Positions 10,062 through 18,130 of a DNA stretch of 64,000 nucleotides are shown piece after piece. The first letter of the stretch is position 1. Every line of letters begins with the position of its first letter. The position numbers were made by a program, and so were the translations under genes. The notes under the pieces are model-generated. The model was not told the DNA's origin. It searched no databases and saw only the letters and a program-made list of their open reading frames with translations. This DNA is from Rhizobium esperanzae (GTDB lineage: Bacteria > Pseudomonadota > Alphaproteobacteria > Rhizobiales > Rhizobiaceae), in contig NZ_JACIFY010000005.1 of assembly GCF_014197615.1 (NCBI RefSeq), forward strand, positions 186,001 to 250,000, given 5' to 3'.

Positions 10062-10817
10062 TCAATTCTCGATGGTGAACTGCACCCGGTCGGCTGCGAA
10101 GCGGCTGATCGAATATTGCACCGGCACACCGTCGAGATCGGTGTTCATCGCCTTGGCGATCAGCAGGATCGCGCCGGGGGTGAGTTCAAGGTCGGCCAGA
10201 TCCGATGTGTTCGCATGGGCGGCCGTCACTTCGGTCGTCGCCCTGACATAGTCCGGCAGGCCAAGGTCGGCAAAGGCCTTGGTGATCGATTCGTGCTTGC
10301 GATAGGCCGCGCCGATACCGGCGAAACGTGCGGCAGGAAACCAGCTCGTCGCCTTTGAAACCGGCCGCTTGTCTGCCTGGCGCAATGTTTCCAGCCGGAT
10401 CACCTGTTCTCCCGGCTTCAAGCCCAGCCAGCGGGCAACCTCGGCGCTTGCTTCCTCCTTCGCCTCATCGAGCAGAAGGCTGCGCATCTCGCGCGCCTGG
10501 TCGCCGATGCCGGAGGTGAAGCGGGTGCGCCGCGTGATCGGGAAATTCAGCCGCTCCTTACGCTCGATCAGCGTGCCGCGACCTTGTACCGCACGGACGA
10601 TTCCCTCCTGCGCCAAGGCTGCCAGGGCGCTGCGCACCGTATGCCGGTTGACGCCGAACTGCAGCGCCAGGACGGTTTCCGGCGGCACCATTCCGGTTTC
10701 GTCATAGGCTCCGTTGCCGATCGCTTCGCGAATCCGATCGGCGATCTGGCGCCAGAGCGCCACACCGGTCTGTCTTTGCACCTGCTTCAATCCCGCCATG
10801 CCACCCCTACCCGTCAT
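10062..10817 (-). CDS. phnF: GntR/HutC-family regulator PhnF of phosphonate genes
   Basis: Repressor-type regulator of 251 residues. Residues about 10-75 form the winged-helix GntR domain (LWRQIADRIREAI, then VPPETVLALQFGVNRHTVRSALAAL). The remainder is a UTRA ligand-binding domain of the HutC subfamily, ending LDGVPVQYSISRFAADRVQF. It is transcribed divergently from phnG; the 99-bp intergenic region carries a perfect palindrome (10883-10900) that is the obvious candidate operator, implying control of phnG and of itself. The effector is unknown. Confidence 0.9.
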   Translation of the reverse strand: MTGRGGMAGLKQVQRQTGVALWRQIADRIREAIGNGAYDETGMVPPETVLALQFGVNRHTVRSALAALAQEGIVRAVQGRGTLIERKERLNFPITRRTRFTSGIGDQAREMRSLLLDEAKEEASAEVARWLGLKPGEQVIRLETLRQADKRPVSKATSWFPAARFAGIGAAYRKHESITKAFADLGLPDYVRATTEVTAAHANTSDLADLELTPGAILLIAKAMNTDLDGVPVQYSISRFAADRVQFTIEN

Positions 10818-10829
10818 TTCAAGCCGACG

Positions 10830-10847
10830 ACGTCACACGCTTGTCAC
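10830..10847 (+). promoter_or_regulatory. Pho-box-like repeat upstream of phnG
   Basis: Two 7-mers, ACGTCAC and TTGTCAC, are separated by four bases (11-bp period), matching the layout of PhoB boxes (CTGTCAT-N4-CTGTCAT) at 4 and 5 of 7 positions. It lies upstream of the PhnF palindrome in the phnF-phnG intergenic region. The assignment is by similarity and context only. Confidence 0.5.
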
Positions 10848-10882
10848 GACATCGATTTAAGCGTAGGTATATCTTGTATAGT

Positions 10883-10900
10883 TGTCTATATCAATAGACA
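10883..10900. promoter_or_regulatory. Candidate PhnF operator
   Basis: TGTCTAT and ATAGACA form a perfect 7-bp inverted repeat with a 4-base spacer (ATCA). It lies 17 bp upstream of the phnG start and in the region divergent from phnF. GntR/HutC regulators bind short palindromes of this size, so binding here could block phnG transcription. Confidence 0.65.
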
Positions 10901-10916
10901 TTTAAAGGAAGCGGCG

Positions 10917-11393
10917 ATGATATCAGCGGACAGGAAAGACGCTGCGTCACAGACGGCATCCGGGCGCAAACGCGCCGCCGATCTGCTGGCGCGCGCAGAA
11001 CGCAGCGAACTCCAGGCGGCCTGGGATGCTTTGCCGCAAAAGCCTGCGGCGCATCCGGTGCGCGGACCGGAGACCGGGCTGGTGATGGTACGCGGCCGCA
11101 TCGGCGGCGGCGGAGCGCCCTTCAATCTCGGCGAAGTGACGGTGACGCGGGCAACCGTCCGGCTCGGTTCCGGCTCGGTCGGCCATGCGCAGGCGCTCGG
11201 CACCGACCGCGAGAAGGCCCGGCTTGCGGCGATCTTCGACGCGCTGTGGCAGGAAGAGGCGACGCAGGATTTCGTCGAGCAGGCGCTGCTTTTGCCGATC
11301 GCCGGACGGATCGCCGCTGCTGAGCGCCGCAAGGCCGACGAGACGGCGGCAACCCGCGTCGATTTCTTCACCATGGTGCGGGGAGACAACTGA
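10917..11393 (+). CDS. phnG: C-P lyase core subunit PhnG
   Basis: Subunit of the PhnGHIJ complex, which displaces adenine from ATP with phosphonate and supports radical cleavage of the C-P bond. The 158-residue product has the family pattern: ELQAAWDAL, then GLVMVRGRIGGGGAPFNLGEVTVTRATVRL and the GSVGHAQALGTDREKARLAAIFDAL region. The ATG at 10917 follows AAAGGAAG at good spacing. Its stop overlaps the phnH start by one base (TGATG). It is the first gene of the phnGHIJKL operon. Confidence 0.93.
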   Translation: MISADRKDAASQTASGRKRAADLLARAERSELQAAWDALPQKPAAHPVRGPETGLVMVRGRIGGGGAPFNLGEVTVTRATVRLGSGSVGHAQALGTDREKARLAAIFDALWQEEATQDFVEQALLLPIAGRIAAAERRKADETAATRVDFFTMVRGDN

Positions 11394-12001
11394 TGGGCCT
11401 GAAGACAGAAGCCCTGACCGGCGGCTTTGCCAAGCCGGTCTTCCATGCACAAAGCGTCTTCAAGATGCTGATGGACGGCATGGCCCGCCCCGGGACGATC
11501 CAGACGGTTCAGCCCGATGCCGCGCCGCCGGCACCGCTCGGCATCGCCGCCGGCGCGATCGCGCTGACGCTTTGCGACCACGACACACCCGTTTGGCTTT
11601 CCCAGCGACTGGCGAAATCCGCCGCACCGGAGTGGCTCGGCTTCCACACCGGCGCGCCGTTGACCACCGAAAAAGCCGAAGCACGCTTTGCCTTCACCGA
11701 AGCCGGCGCCGCGCTTTGCCCCTTCGGGCTTTTTGCGGCGGGCACGCAGGAATATCCCGACCGTTCGACGACCTTGATCATCGAGCTTGCCGAACTGGAG
11801 GGCGGGCGCAGGCTGGTGCTGATGGGTCCCGGCATCCAGACCGTGGTGGAGATCGCTCCTGTCGGTCTGCCCGAGACCTTCCTCAGGCTCTGGACCGAGA
11901 ATCGCGCGCTCTTTCCGCGCGGCATCGACGTCGTGCTGACCTCGGGCAGACGCTTCGTCTGCCTGCCGCGCACCACCAAGATCACAGCAACGGAGATCTG
12001 A
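11393..12001 (+). CDS. phnH: C-P lyase core subunit PhnH
   Basis: PhnH subunit of the C-P lyase core complex, 202 residues. The family features seen are the N-terminal GGFAKPVFHAQSVFKMLMDGMARPGTI stretch (residues about 9-36), the HTGAPLTTEKAEARFAF region and the C-terminal GIDVVLTSGRRFVCLPRTTKI. It is related in fold to PLP enzymes but is not known to bind PLP. It overlaps phnG by one base and is followed after 4 bp by phnI, consistent with equal expression of complex subunits. Confidence 0.93.
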   Translation: MGLKTEALTGGFAKPVFHAQSVFKMLMDGMARPGTIQTVQPDAAPPAPLGIAAGAIALTLCDHDTPVWLSQRLAKSAAPEWLGFHTGAPLTTEKAEARFAFTEAGAALCPFGLFAAGTQEYPDRSTTLIIELAELEGGRRLVLMGPGIQTVVEIAPVGLPETFLRLWTENRALFPRGIDVVLTSGRRFVCLPRTTKITATEI

Positions 12002-12005
12002 GCTC

Positions 12006-13112
12006 ATGTATGTTGCCGTCAAAGGTGGCGAGGCCGCCATCGCCAATGCCCACCGGCTGCTTGCCGACCGACGCCGCGGCGACCGTTCGCTGCCGGCGAT
12101 CGGTATCGACCAGATCGTCGAACAACTTGCCCTCGCCGTCGACCGCGCCATGGCCGAGGCCTCGCTTTTCGACCGCACGCTCGCGGCCCTTGCCGTGCGC
12201 CAATCGCGCGGCGACATGATCGAGGCGATCTTCCTGCTGCGCGCCTACCGCACGACGCTGCCGCGTTTCGGCTATTCCAAGCCGCTCGATACGGCTGATA
12301 TGGCGATCGAGCGCCGCATCTCGGCGACCTACAAGGATCTGCCGGGCGGCCAGTTGCTTGGGCCCACCTTCGACTATACCCACCGGCTGCTCGACCCCTC
12401 GCTGCTGTCCGACGAGGCAGTCGAGGCGCCCGCCCAGCGTCCCGCCGAGACCGGCCGCGTCATGCGCGTCTCCGAGATTCTCGGCGAGGAGGGGCTGATC
12501 GAGGCCGACGGCGACATGCCCGAAGATCACGAGATCGGCGACCTGACCCGCGAGGCGATGGAATTCCCGATGACCCGCGATCTGCGCCTGCAGGCGCTTG
12601 CCCGCGGCGACGAAGGCTTCCTGCTGGCGCTCGGTTACTCCACCCAGCGCGGTTACGGCCGCAATCATCCCTTCACCGGCGAAATCCGCATCGGCGAGGT
12701 CGAGGTGGAATTCGACGTGCCGGAGCTCGGCTTCGCCGTCTCGCTCGGCACGATCCAGATCACCGAATGCCAGATGGTCAACCAGTTCAAGGGTTCGGCC
12801 AAGGCGCCGCCGCAATTCACCCGCGGCTACGGCCTGGTCTTCGGCCAGAGCGAGCGCAAGGCGATGGCGATGTCGCTGGTCGATCGCGCGCTTCGCGCCG
12901 AAGAGCTCGGCGAGGATATTACCGCGCCGGCACAAGACGAGGAATTCGTGATTTCCCATTCCGACAACGTCCAGGCGACGGGCTTCGTCGAACACCTGAA
13001 GCTGCCGCATTATGTGGACTTCCAGGCCGAACTCGATCTCGTCCGCCGCATGCGCCGCGAATTCGAAGCCGCCCGCAATGCCGGCGAAGACATGAAGGAA
13101 GCCGCCGAATGA
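12006..13112 (+). CDS. phnI: C-P lyase core subunit PhnI
   Basis: Nucleosidase-like subunit that, with PhnGHL, makes alpha-D-ribose 1-methylphosphonate 5-triphosphate. The 368-residue length matches the family (354 in E. coli). Recognised stretches include MYVAVKGGEAAIANAHRLL at the N-terminus, the VRQSRGDMIEAIFLLRAYRTTLPR block at about residues 63-88, and the FTRGYGLVFGQSERKAMAMSLVDRAL region near residue 275-300. The stop overlaps the phnJ start by 4 bp. Confidence 0.95.
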   Translation: MYVAVKGGEAAIANAHRLLADRRRGDRSLPAIGIDQIVEQLALAVDRAMAEASLFDRTLAALAVRQSRGDMIEAIFLLRAYRTTLPRFGYSKPLDTADMAIERRISATYKDLPGGQLLGPTFDYTHRLLDPSLLSDEAVEAPAQRPAETGRVMRVSEILGEEGLIEADGDMPEDHEIGDLTREAMEFPMTRDLRLQALARGDEGFLLALGYSTQRGYGRNHPFTGEIRIGEVEVEFDVPELGFAVSLGTIQITECQMVNQFKGSAKAPPQFTRGYGLVFGQSERKAMAMSLVDRALRAEELGEDITAPAQDEEFVISHSDNVQATGFVEHLKLPHYVDFQAELDLVRRMRREFEAARNAGEDMKEAAE

Positions 13113-13984
13113 GCGATCTCGCCAGCTACAACTTCGCCTATCTCGACGAACAGACCAAGCGGATGATCCGCCGCGCCATCCTGAAGGCGATCGCCATTCC
13201 CGGCTACCAGGTGCCTTTCGCCAGCAGAGAAATGCCGATGCCCTATGGCTGGGGCACCGGTGGCGTGCAGGTGACGGCCTCGATCATCGGCCCGGACGAC
13301 GTGCTGAAGGTGATCGACCAGGGCGCCGACGACACGACCAACGCCGTTTCGATCCGCGCCTTCTTCCAGAAGGTCGCCAATGTGGCGGTGACGACCCGCA
13401 CCAGCGAGGCGACGATCATCCAGACGCGCCACCGCATCCCGGAAGAGAAGCTCGGACCCGGCCAGGTGCTCGTCTACCAGGTGCCGATCCCCGAGCCGCT
13501 GCGCTTCCTCGAACCGCGCGAGACCGAGACGCGCAAGATGCATGCGCTCGAGGAATACGGCCTCATGCATGTGAAGCTCTATGAGGATATCGCCCGCAAC
13601 GGCCGCATCGCCACGACCTATGCCTATCCGGTCAAGGTGCACGGGCGTTATGTCATGGATCCCTCGCCGACGCCGAAATTCGATAATCCGAAGATGCACA
13701 GGTCGGAAGCGCTGCAGCTTTTCGGCGCCGGCCGCGAAAAGCGCATCTATGCCGTGCCGCCCTATACCGATGTCGTCAGCCTGGATTTTGAGGACCATCC
13801 CTTCGAGATCCAGCGCTTTGACCGGCCTTGTGCGCTCTGCGGCGCAGAGGAGGTCTACCTCGATGAGGTCATCCTCGACGACAAGGGCGGGCGCATGTTC
13901 GTCTGCTCTGATACCGACCATTGCGAAGATCGCCGGGCCCATGGGCATGCCGGCGAAATGCTGGCCCGGGAGGCTGCAGAATGA
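13109..13984 (+). CDS. phnJ: C-P lyase catalytic subunit PhnJ (radical SAM)
   Basis: The radical-SAM enzyme that breaks the C-P bond. The four key cysteines are all present with the spacing known for E. coli PhnJ: C-x2-C-x21-C-x5-C in the C-terminal region (CALC ... VCSDTDHC, residues about 232-263). In the known enzyme three of these bind the 4Fe-4S cluster and one forms the thiyl radical. The Gly-rich PYGWGTGGVQVT segment near residue 46 is the Gly-radical region. The ATG at 13109 overlaps the phnI stop (ATGA), so the much longer open frame upstream is rejected. The enzyme looks fully active. Confidence 0.96.
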   Translation: MSDLASYNFAYLDEQTKRMIRRAILKAIAIPGYQVPFASREMPMPYGWGTGGVQVTASIIGPDDVLKVIDQGADDTTNAVSIRAFFQKVANVAVTTRTSEATIIQTRHRIPEEKLGPGQVLVYQVPIPEPLRFLEPRETETRKMHALEEYGLMHVKLYEDIARNGRIATTYAYPVKVHGRYVMDPSPTPKFDNPKMHRSEALQLFGAGREKRIYAVPPYTDVVSLDFEDHPFEIQRFDRPCALCGAEEVYLDEVILDDKGGRMFVCSDTDHCEDRRAHGHAGEMLAREAAE

Positions 13985-14757
13985 CCGACACACCGCTTCT
14001 CAAAGTCCATGACCTCTCGAAGTTCTACGGCAATCGCATCGGCTGCCGGAACGTCTCCTTCGAGCTTTGGCCCGGTGAAGTGCTCGCCATCGTCGGCGAA
14101 TCCGGTTCGGGCAAGACGACGCTGCTCAACTGCATCTCCACCCGGCTGATGCCGACGACCGGCAGCGTCGAATACCACATGCGCGATGGTAGCTACCGCG
14201 ACCTTTACCATATGAACGAGGCCGAGCGGCGTTTCCTGATGCGGACCGACTGGGGCTTCGTGCACCAGAATCCGGCCGACGGCCTGCGCATGGCGGTCTC
14301 GGCCGGCGCCAATGTCGGCGAGCGGCTGATGGCGATCGGCGACCGGCATTACGGCAAGATCCGCGCCTCGGCGATCGACTGGCTCGAACGCGTCGAGATC
14401 GACGCCGACCGCATCGACGACCAGCCGCGCGCCTTTTCCGGCGGCATGCGCCAGCGCCTGCAGATCGCCCGCAACCTCGTCACCGGCCCGCGCCTCGTCT
14501 TCATGGACGAACCCACCGGCGGCCTCGACGTTTCGGTGCAGGCGCGCCTGCTCGATCTCGTGCGCGGCCTCGTCAGCGATCTCGGCCTCTCGGCCATCAT
14601 CGTCACCCATGATCTCGCCGTCGCCCGCCTTCTGTCGCACCGGATGATGGTGATGAAGGATGGTTACGTCATCGAACACGGGCTCACCGACCGGGTGCTC
14701 GACGATCCCAGAGAACCCTACACGCAGCTGCTCGTTTCCTCGATCCTGCAGGTCTGA
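13981..14757 (+). CDS. phnK: C-P lyase ATPase subunit PhnK
   Basis: ABC-type ATPase that binds the PhnJ side of the C-P lyase core; no membrane partner is implied. Walker A GESGSGKTT is at about residues 38-46. FSGGMRQRLQIARNL is the signature, followed by LVFMDEPTGGLDVSVQ (Walker B) and IVTHDLAVAR. The 258 residues match the family (252 in E. coli). It overlaps phnJ by 4 bp. phnL follows 31 bp after, with a good ribosome binding site of its own. Confidence 0.94.
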   Translation: MTDTPLLKVHDLSKFYGNRIGCRNVSFELWPGEVLAIVGESGSGKTTLLNCISTRLMPTTGSVEYHMRDGSYRDLYHMNEAERRFLMRTDWGFVHQNPADGLRMAVSAGANVGERLMAIGDRHYGKIRASAIDWLERVEIDADRIDDQPRAFSGGMRQRLQIARNLVTGPRLVFMDEPTGGLDVSVQARLLDLVRGLVSDLGLSAIIVTHDLAVARLLSHRMMVMKDGYVIEHGLTDRVLDDPREPYTQLLVSSILQV

Positions 14758-14788
14758 ACCTACGGTCCCCAATCAGGAAGAAGACATC

Positions 14789-15496
14789 ATGCCAACGCCT
14801 CTCGTCGTTTCCGAAGTCTCGAAGAGCTTCACCATGCATCTGCGCGACGGCATCAGATTGCCCGTCGTCTCCGATGTCGCCTTTTCGGTCGCAGCAGGCG
14901 AATGCGTCGTGCTCGGCGGCCCCTCGGGCATCGGAAAGAGCTCGCTGCTCAAAATGATCTACGGCAATTACGCCGTCGACACCGGCCAGATCCTCATCCG
15001 CCACGACGGCCGTATCGTCGATCTCGCCTCCGCCGATCCGCGCACCGTGCTCAAGGTTCGCCGTCATACGCTCGGCTATGTCAGTCAGTTCCTGCGCACC
15101 GTGCCGCGCGTCGCGGCGATCGACGTTGTTGCCGAACCGCTGATGGCGCGCGGCGAGGGCGTCGTGACGGCACGGGAAAAGGCCGGCGCCCTGCTCGCCA
15201 GGCTCAATCTGCCGGAGACACTCTGGCAGCTTCCGCCCGCCACCTTCTCCGGCGGCGAGCAGCAACGCGTCAATATCGCCCGCGGCTTCATCACCGAGCA
15301 CAGGATCCTGCTTCTCGACGAACCCACAGCCTCGCTCGACGCGAAAAACCGCGCCGTGGTCGTCGACATGATCGCGGAAAAGAAGACGGCGGGTGTGGCC
15401 CTTCTCGGCATCTTCCACGACGAGGAAGTGCGCGAAGCCGTTGCCGATCGCATCCTCGACGTCCAGCAGTTCTCGCCTGGAAAGATCGCCGCATGA
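14789..15496 (+). CDS. phnL: C-P lyase ATPase-like subunit PhnL
   Basis: Second ABC-type ATPase of the C-P lyase pathway, needed together with PhnGHI for phosphonate activation. Walker A is GGPSGIGKSS (residues about 42-51). The signature FSGGEQQRVNIARGF and Walker B ILLLDEPTASLD are intact, with HDEEVREAVADRI at the C-terminus. The length is 235 residues. The ATG at 14789 follows AGGAAGAAG. The stop overlaps the start of the next gene (ATGA), which ties the acetyltransferase to this operon. Confidence 0.93.
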   Translation: MPTPLVVSEVSKSFTMHLRDGIRLPVVSDVAFSVAAGECVVLGGPSGIGKSSLLKMIYGNYAVDTGQILIRHDGRIVDLASADPRTVLKVRRHTLGYVSQFLRTVPRVAAIDVVAEPLMARGEGVVTAREKAGALLARLNLPETLWQLPPATFSGGEQQRVNIARGFITEHRILLLDEPTASLDAKNRAVVVDMIAEKKTAGVALLGIFHDEEVREAVADRILDVQQFSPGKIAA

Positions 15497-16110
15497 GCCG
15501 CAAGCTGGGCATCGAGCCCTTTATCCACGAAACGGCTGAGGTTAGCGACTCCACTTTCGGGCGCTATACCGAAGTCTCCGAGCGCTGCCGCATCAGCGAG
15601 GCCACCTTCGGCGACTATTCCTACATCATGCAGGACGGCGCCGTCTGGTGCGCGACGATTGGCAAGTTCGTCAATATCGCCGCCGCCGTACGCATCAACG
15701 CCACCAACCATCCGACCTGGCGGGCAACACTGCATCATTTCACCTATCGCGCCGCGAACTACTGGCCGGACGCCGACATGGAGACGGACTTCTTCGCCTG
15801 GCGGCGCGCAAGCCGCGTAACGATCGGCCACGACGTCTGGATCGGCCACGGGGCGACCATCCTGCCCGGCGTCAGCGTTGGCAACGGCGCCGTCGTCGGC
15901 GCCGGCGCTGTGGTGTCGAAGGACGTTGAACCCTACACGATCGTCGGCGGCGTGCCGGCCAAGCTGATCCGCGAGCGCTTTCCGAAGGAGATCGGCGAGC
16001 GGATGGACAGGCTTGCCTGGTGGGACTGGGAGCATGATCGTCTGCGCCTGGCGCTGCAGGATTTCCGCAACCTGAGCGCGGAAGATTTCCTGGCGCGCTA
16101 CGAGGGCTAA
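15493..16110 (+). CDS. Hexapeptide-repeat acetyltransferase of the phosphonate operon
   Basis: A left-handed beta-helix acyltransferase, 205 residues. Imperfect hexapeptide repeats run from about residue 15 (VSDSTFGRYTEVSERCRISEA) and again at 112-150 (VTIGHDVWIGHGATILPGVSVGNGAVVGAG). The His of IGHDVWIGHGA is the usual catalytic position. It corresponds to the transferase found in many phn operons of alphaproteobacteria; the substrate is unproven, with aminoalkylphosphonates a reasonable guess because N-acetylation by the unrelated PhnO helps their use in enterobacteria. It overlaps phnL by 4 bp and is the last gene before the Pho-box region of phnC. Confidence 0.85.
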   Translation: MSRKLGIEPFIHETAEVSDSTFGRYTEVSERCRISEATFGDYSYIMQDGAVWCATIGKFVNIAAAVRINATNHPTWRATLHHFTYRAANYWPDADMETDFFAWRRASRVTIGHDVWIGHGATILPGVSVGNGAVVGAGAVVSKDVEPYTIVGGVPAKLIRERFPKEIGERMDRLAWWDWEHDRLRLALQDFRNLSAEDFLARYEG

Positions 16111-16134
16111 ACCCCAGATATAGGCGCTAAGGAA

Positions 16135-16163
16135 ATGTGACACGACTTACATAAATGTGACAT
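16135..16163 (+). promoter_or_regulatory. Pho-box-like triple repeat upstream of phnC
   Basis: Three 7-mers at an exact 11-bp period: ATGTGAC, CTTACAT and GTGACAT, with spacers ACGA and AAAT. The last two match the PhoB consensus half-site CTGTCAT at 5 of 7 positions each, and the A/T-rich spacer also fits. They lie 66 bp upstream of the phnC start in the 118-bp gap between the acetyltransferase and phnC, suggesting a separate phosphate-starvation promoter for the transporter. Confidence 0.6.
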
Positions 16164-16228
16164 TTGAGGTTCATCAAGCGGGACTAATGCGGTGCTGACC
16201 AAGGCCTGAAGCGCAAGGGACCAGCATC

Positions 16229-17074
16229 ATGTTCGAGCTGAAAGATGTCACACGTCGTTTCGGAAACAAGCTCGCCGTCGATGCCGTCACGCTCGACATT
16301 CCCCAGGGCCAGATGGTCGGCATCATCGGCCGCTCCGGCGCCGGCAAGTCGACGCTGCTGCGCATGATCAACCGCCTGCAGGAGCCGAGCTCCGGCTCCA
16401 TTCATTTCGCCGGCATCGAAGTCTCCAGGCTTCGCGGCGGGGCCTTGCGCAACTGGCAGCGCGACTGCGCGATGATCTTCCAGCAGTTCAACCTGGTGCC
16501 GCGCCTCGATGTCTTGACCAATGTCATGCTCGGCCGCCTCAACCACCGCTCGACGCTGATGAGCCTGCTCAACATCTTCACCCGCGAGGAGCGTGTGTAT
16601 GCCATCGCAGCACTCGAGCGTCTCGGCATCGAGCAGACGGCGCTGCAGCCGGCCGGCACGCTTTCCGGCGGCCAGCAACAGCGCGTGGCAATCGCCCGCG
16701 CCCTGATGCAGAACCCGAAAATGGTTCTTGCCGACGAGCCGATCGCCTCGCTCGATCCGTTGAACGCCAAGATCGTCATGGATGCGCTGCGCGATATCAA
16801 CGAGCGCGAGGGTATCACCGTCATCACCAACCTGCACACGCTCGATACCGCCCGCAATTATTGTGAGCGCATCGTCGGCATGGCCCGCGGCCGCGTCGTG
16901 TTCGACGGCAAGCCCTCGGAACTGACCGCCGAAGCGGTGAAGGCGATCTACGGCACCGACAAGGATGGCGCCGGCATCGACGAAACGATGACCTCGACGT
17001 CCATCACTATCGCTCCCGAGCGGGCCGACAATCAATCCGCCGGCATCCAACCGCTGGCACTGGCCGGCCTCTGA
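16229..17074 (+). CDS. phnC: Phosphonate ABC transporter ATP-binding protein PhnC
   Basis: Cytoplasmic ATPase that powers phosphonate (and possibly phosphate) import, 281 residues. Walker [10 protein letters not shown] at about residues 34-42, the Q-loop [18 protein letters not shown], signature [15 protein letters not shown] and Walker [13 protein letters not shown] are all intact. [27 protein letters not shown] is typical of PhnC. The last 40 residues are a Ser/Thr/Ala-rich extension. It starts a transporter block phnC-phnD-phnE1-phnE2; the sinorhizobial equivalent is known as phoCDET and is induced by phosphate starvation. Confidence 0.94.
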   Translation: MFELKDVTRRFGNKLAVDAVTLDIPQGQMVGIIGRSGAGKSTLLRMINRLQEPSSGSIHFAGIEVSRLRGGALRNWQRDCAMIFQQFNLVPRLDVLTNVMLGRLNHRSTLMSLLNIFTREERVYAIAALERLGIEQTALQPAGTLSGGQQQRVAIARALMQNPKMVLADEPIASLDPLNAKIVMDALRDINEREGITVITNLHTLDTARNYCERIVGMARGRVVFDGKPSELTAEAVKAIYGTDKDGAGIDETMTSTSITIAPERADNQSAGIQPLALAGL

Positions 17075-17161
17075 GAGAGGCGGCTGCGATCGAACGCCCG
17101 CGTCAAGGGCACACTTCTTCGTAACGGGAGACCGGGGACACCGGTCAATAGGAGAGACCAC

Positions 17162-18067
17162 ATGTTGAAGAAAGCACTCTTTGCGGCAACGGCGCTCTTC
17201 GCGCTCGCCGGCGGCGCCCATGCTGCAGACCTCAAGGAATTCCGCATCGGCATCCTCGGCGGCGAAAACGAAACCGACCGCCTGCGCAACTACGCCTGCC
17301 TTGCCGACCATCTGAAGCAGGAATTCGGCTTCGAGAAGGTCTCGCTGTTCCCGGCCGCCGATTATGACGGCGTTATCCAGGGTCTGCTCGGCGGCACGCT
17401 CGACTTCGCCGAACTCGGCGCTTCCGGTTACGCCTCCGTCTACATCAAGGATCCGAAGGCCGTGACGCCGATCCTGACGACCCAGCAGAAGGACGGCTCG
17501 ACGGGTTACTACTCGATCGGCCTCGCCCTGAAGTCCTCCGGCATCAAGTCCATCAAGGATGCCAAGGGCAAAAAGCTCGGCTACGCCGATCCGGATTCCA
17601 CCTCGGGCTATCTCGTTCCGCTGACGCAGATCCCGAAGGACACGGGCATGCCGAACGACAAGTTCTTTGCCTCGACGCAGTTCAACGGCGGTCATGAGAA
17701 CAACCTGCTTGCCGCCTATGACGGCAAGGTCGACGTTGCCGTCGACGACTCGTCTGGTATCGGCGATTTCAAGGACGGCTACACCTCCGGCACCTTCCGC
17801 AAGGAAGTCGACAAGGGCGCCGTCGACCCGAACAAGCTGGTTGAAGTCTGGCGTTCGCCGCTGATCCCGAACGGCCCGCTCGTCGTGCGCAACGCGCTGG
17901 GCGAAGAATGGCAGACGAAGCTTGCCGCCTTCTTCACGGCCCTGCCGGAAAAGGATCACAAGTGCTTCTCGGCTGTCGAAGGTGGCGACTACAAGGGCTA
18001 TGCCCCGGTCAAGCACGACTTCTACAAGGCCGTCGTCGAAGTCCGCAAAGCTGCCATCGGCGGCTGA
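17162..18067 (+). CDS. phnD: Periplasmic phosphonate-binding protein PhnD
   Basis: Solute-binding protein of the importer, 301 residues. Residues 1-21 form a signal peptide (KKALFAATALFALAGGAHAAD). The mature part shows the PhnD fold: FRIGILGGENETDRLRNYACL, the DFAELGASGYASVY phosphonate-site segment and GYADPDSTSGYLVP. GGAGA lies 7 bp before the ATG. It is separated from phnC by 87 bp and followed by a GC-rich hairpin with four T residues, the usual arrangement that gives more binding protein than permease. Confidence 0.95.
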   Translation: MLKKALFAATALFALAGGAHAADLKEFRIGILGGENETDRLRNYACLADHLKQEFGFEKVSLFPAADYDGVIQGLLGGTLDFAELGASGYASVYIKDPKAVTPILTTQQKDGSTGYYSIGLALKSSGIKSIKDAKGKKLGYADPDSTSGYLVPLTQIPKDTGMPNDKFFASTQFNGGHENNLLAAYDGKVDVAVDDSSGIGDFKDGYTSGTFRKEVDKGAVDPNKLVEVWRSPLIPNGPLVVRNALGEEWQTKLAAFFTALPEKDHKCFSAVEGGDYKGYAPVKHDFYKAVVEVRKAAIGG

Positions 18068-18083
18068 TCGCCTTCCGAATACG

Positions 18084-18109
18084 GGGCGGCCGGCAACGGC
18101 CGCCCTTTT
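18084..18109 (+). terminator. Intra-operon hairpin between phnD and phnE1
   Basis: GGGCGGCC pairs perfectly with GGCCGCCC across six bases, followed by TTTT. The permease genes start 21 bp later on the same strand, so this is more likely a partial terminator or mRNA-stabilising structure than the end of the operon. Confidence 0.6.
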
Positions 18110-18130
18110 CTGTAATCAGGCGAGGCGTTC

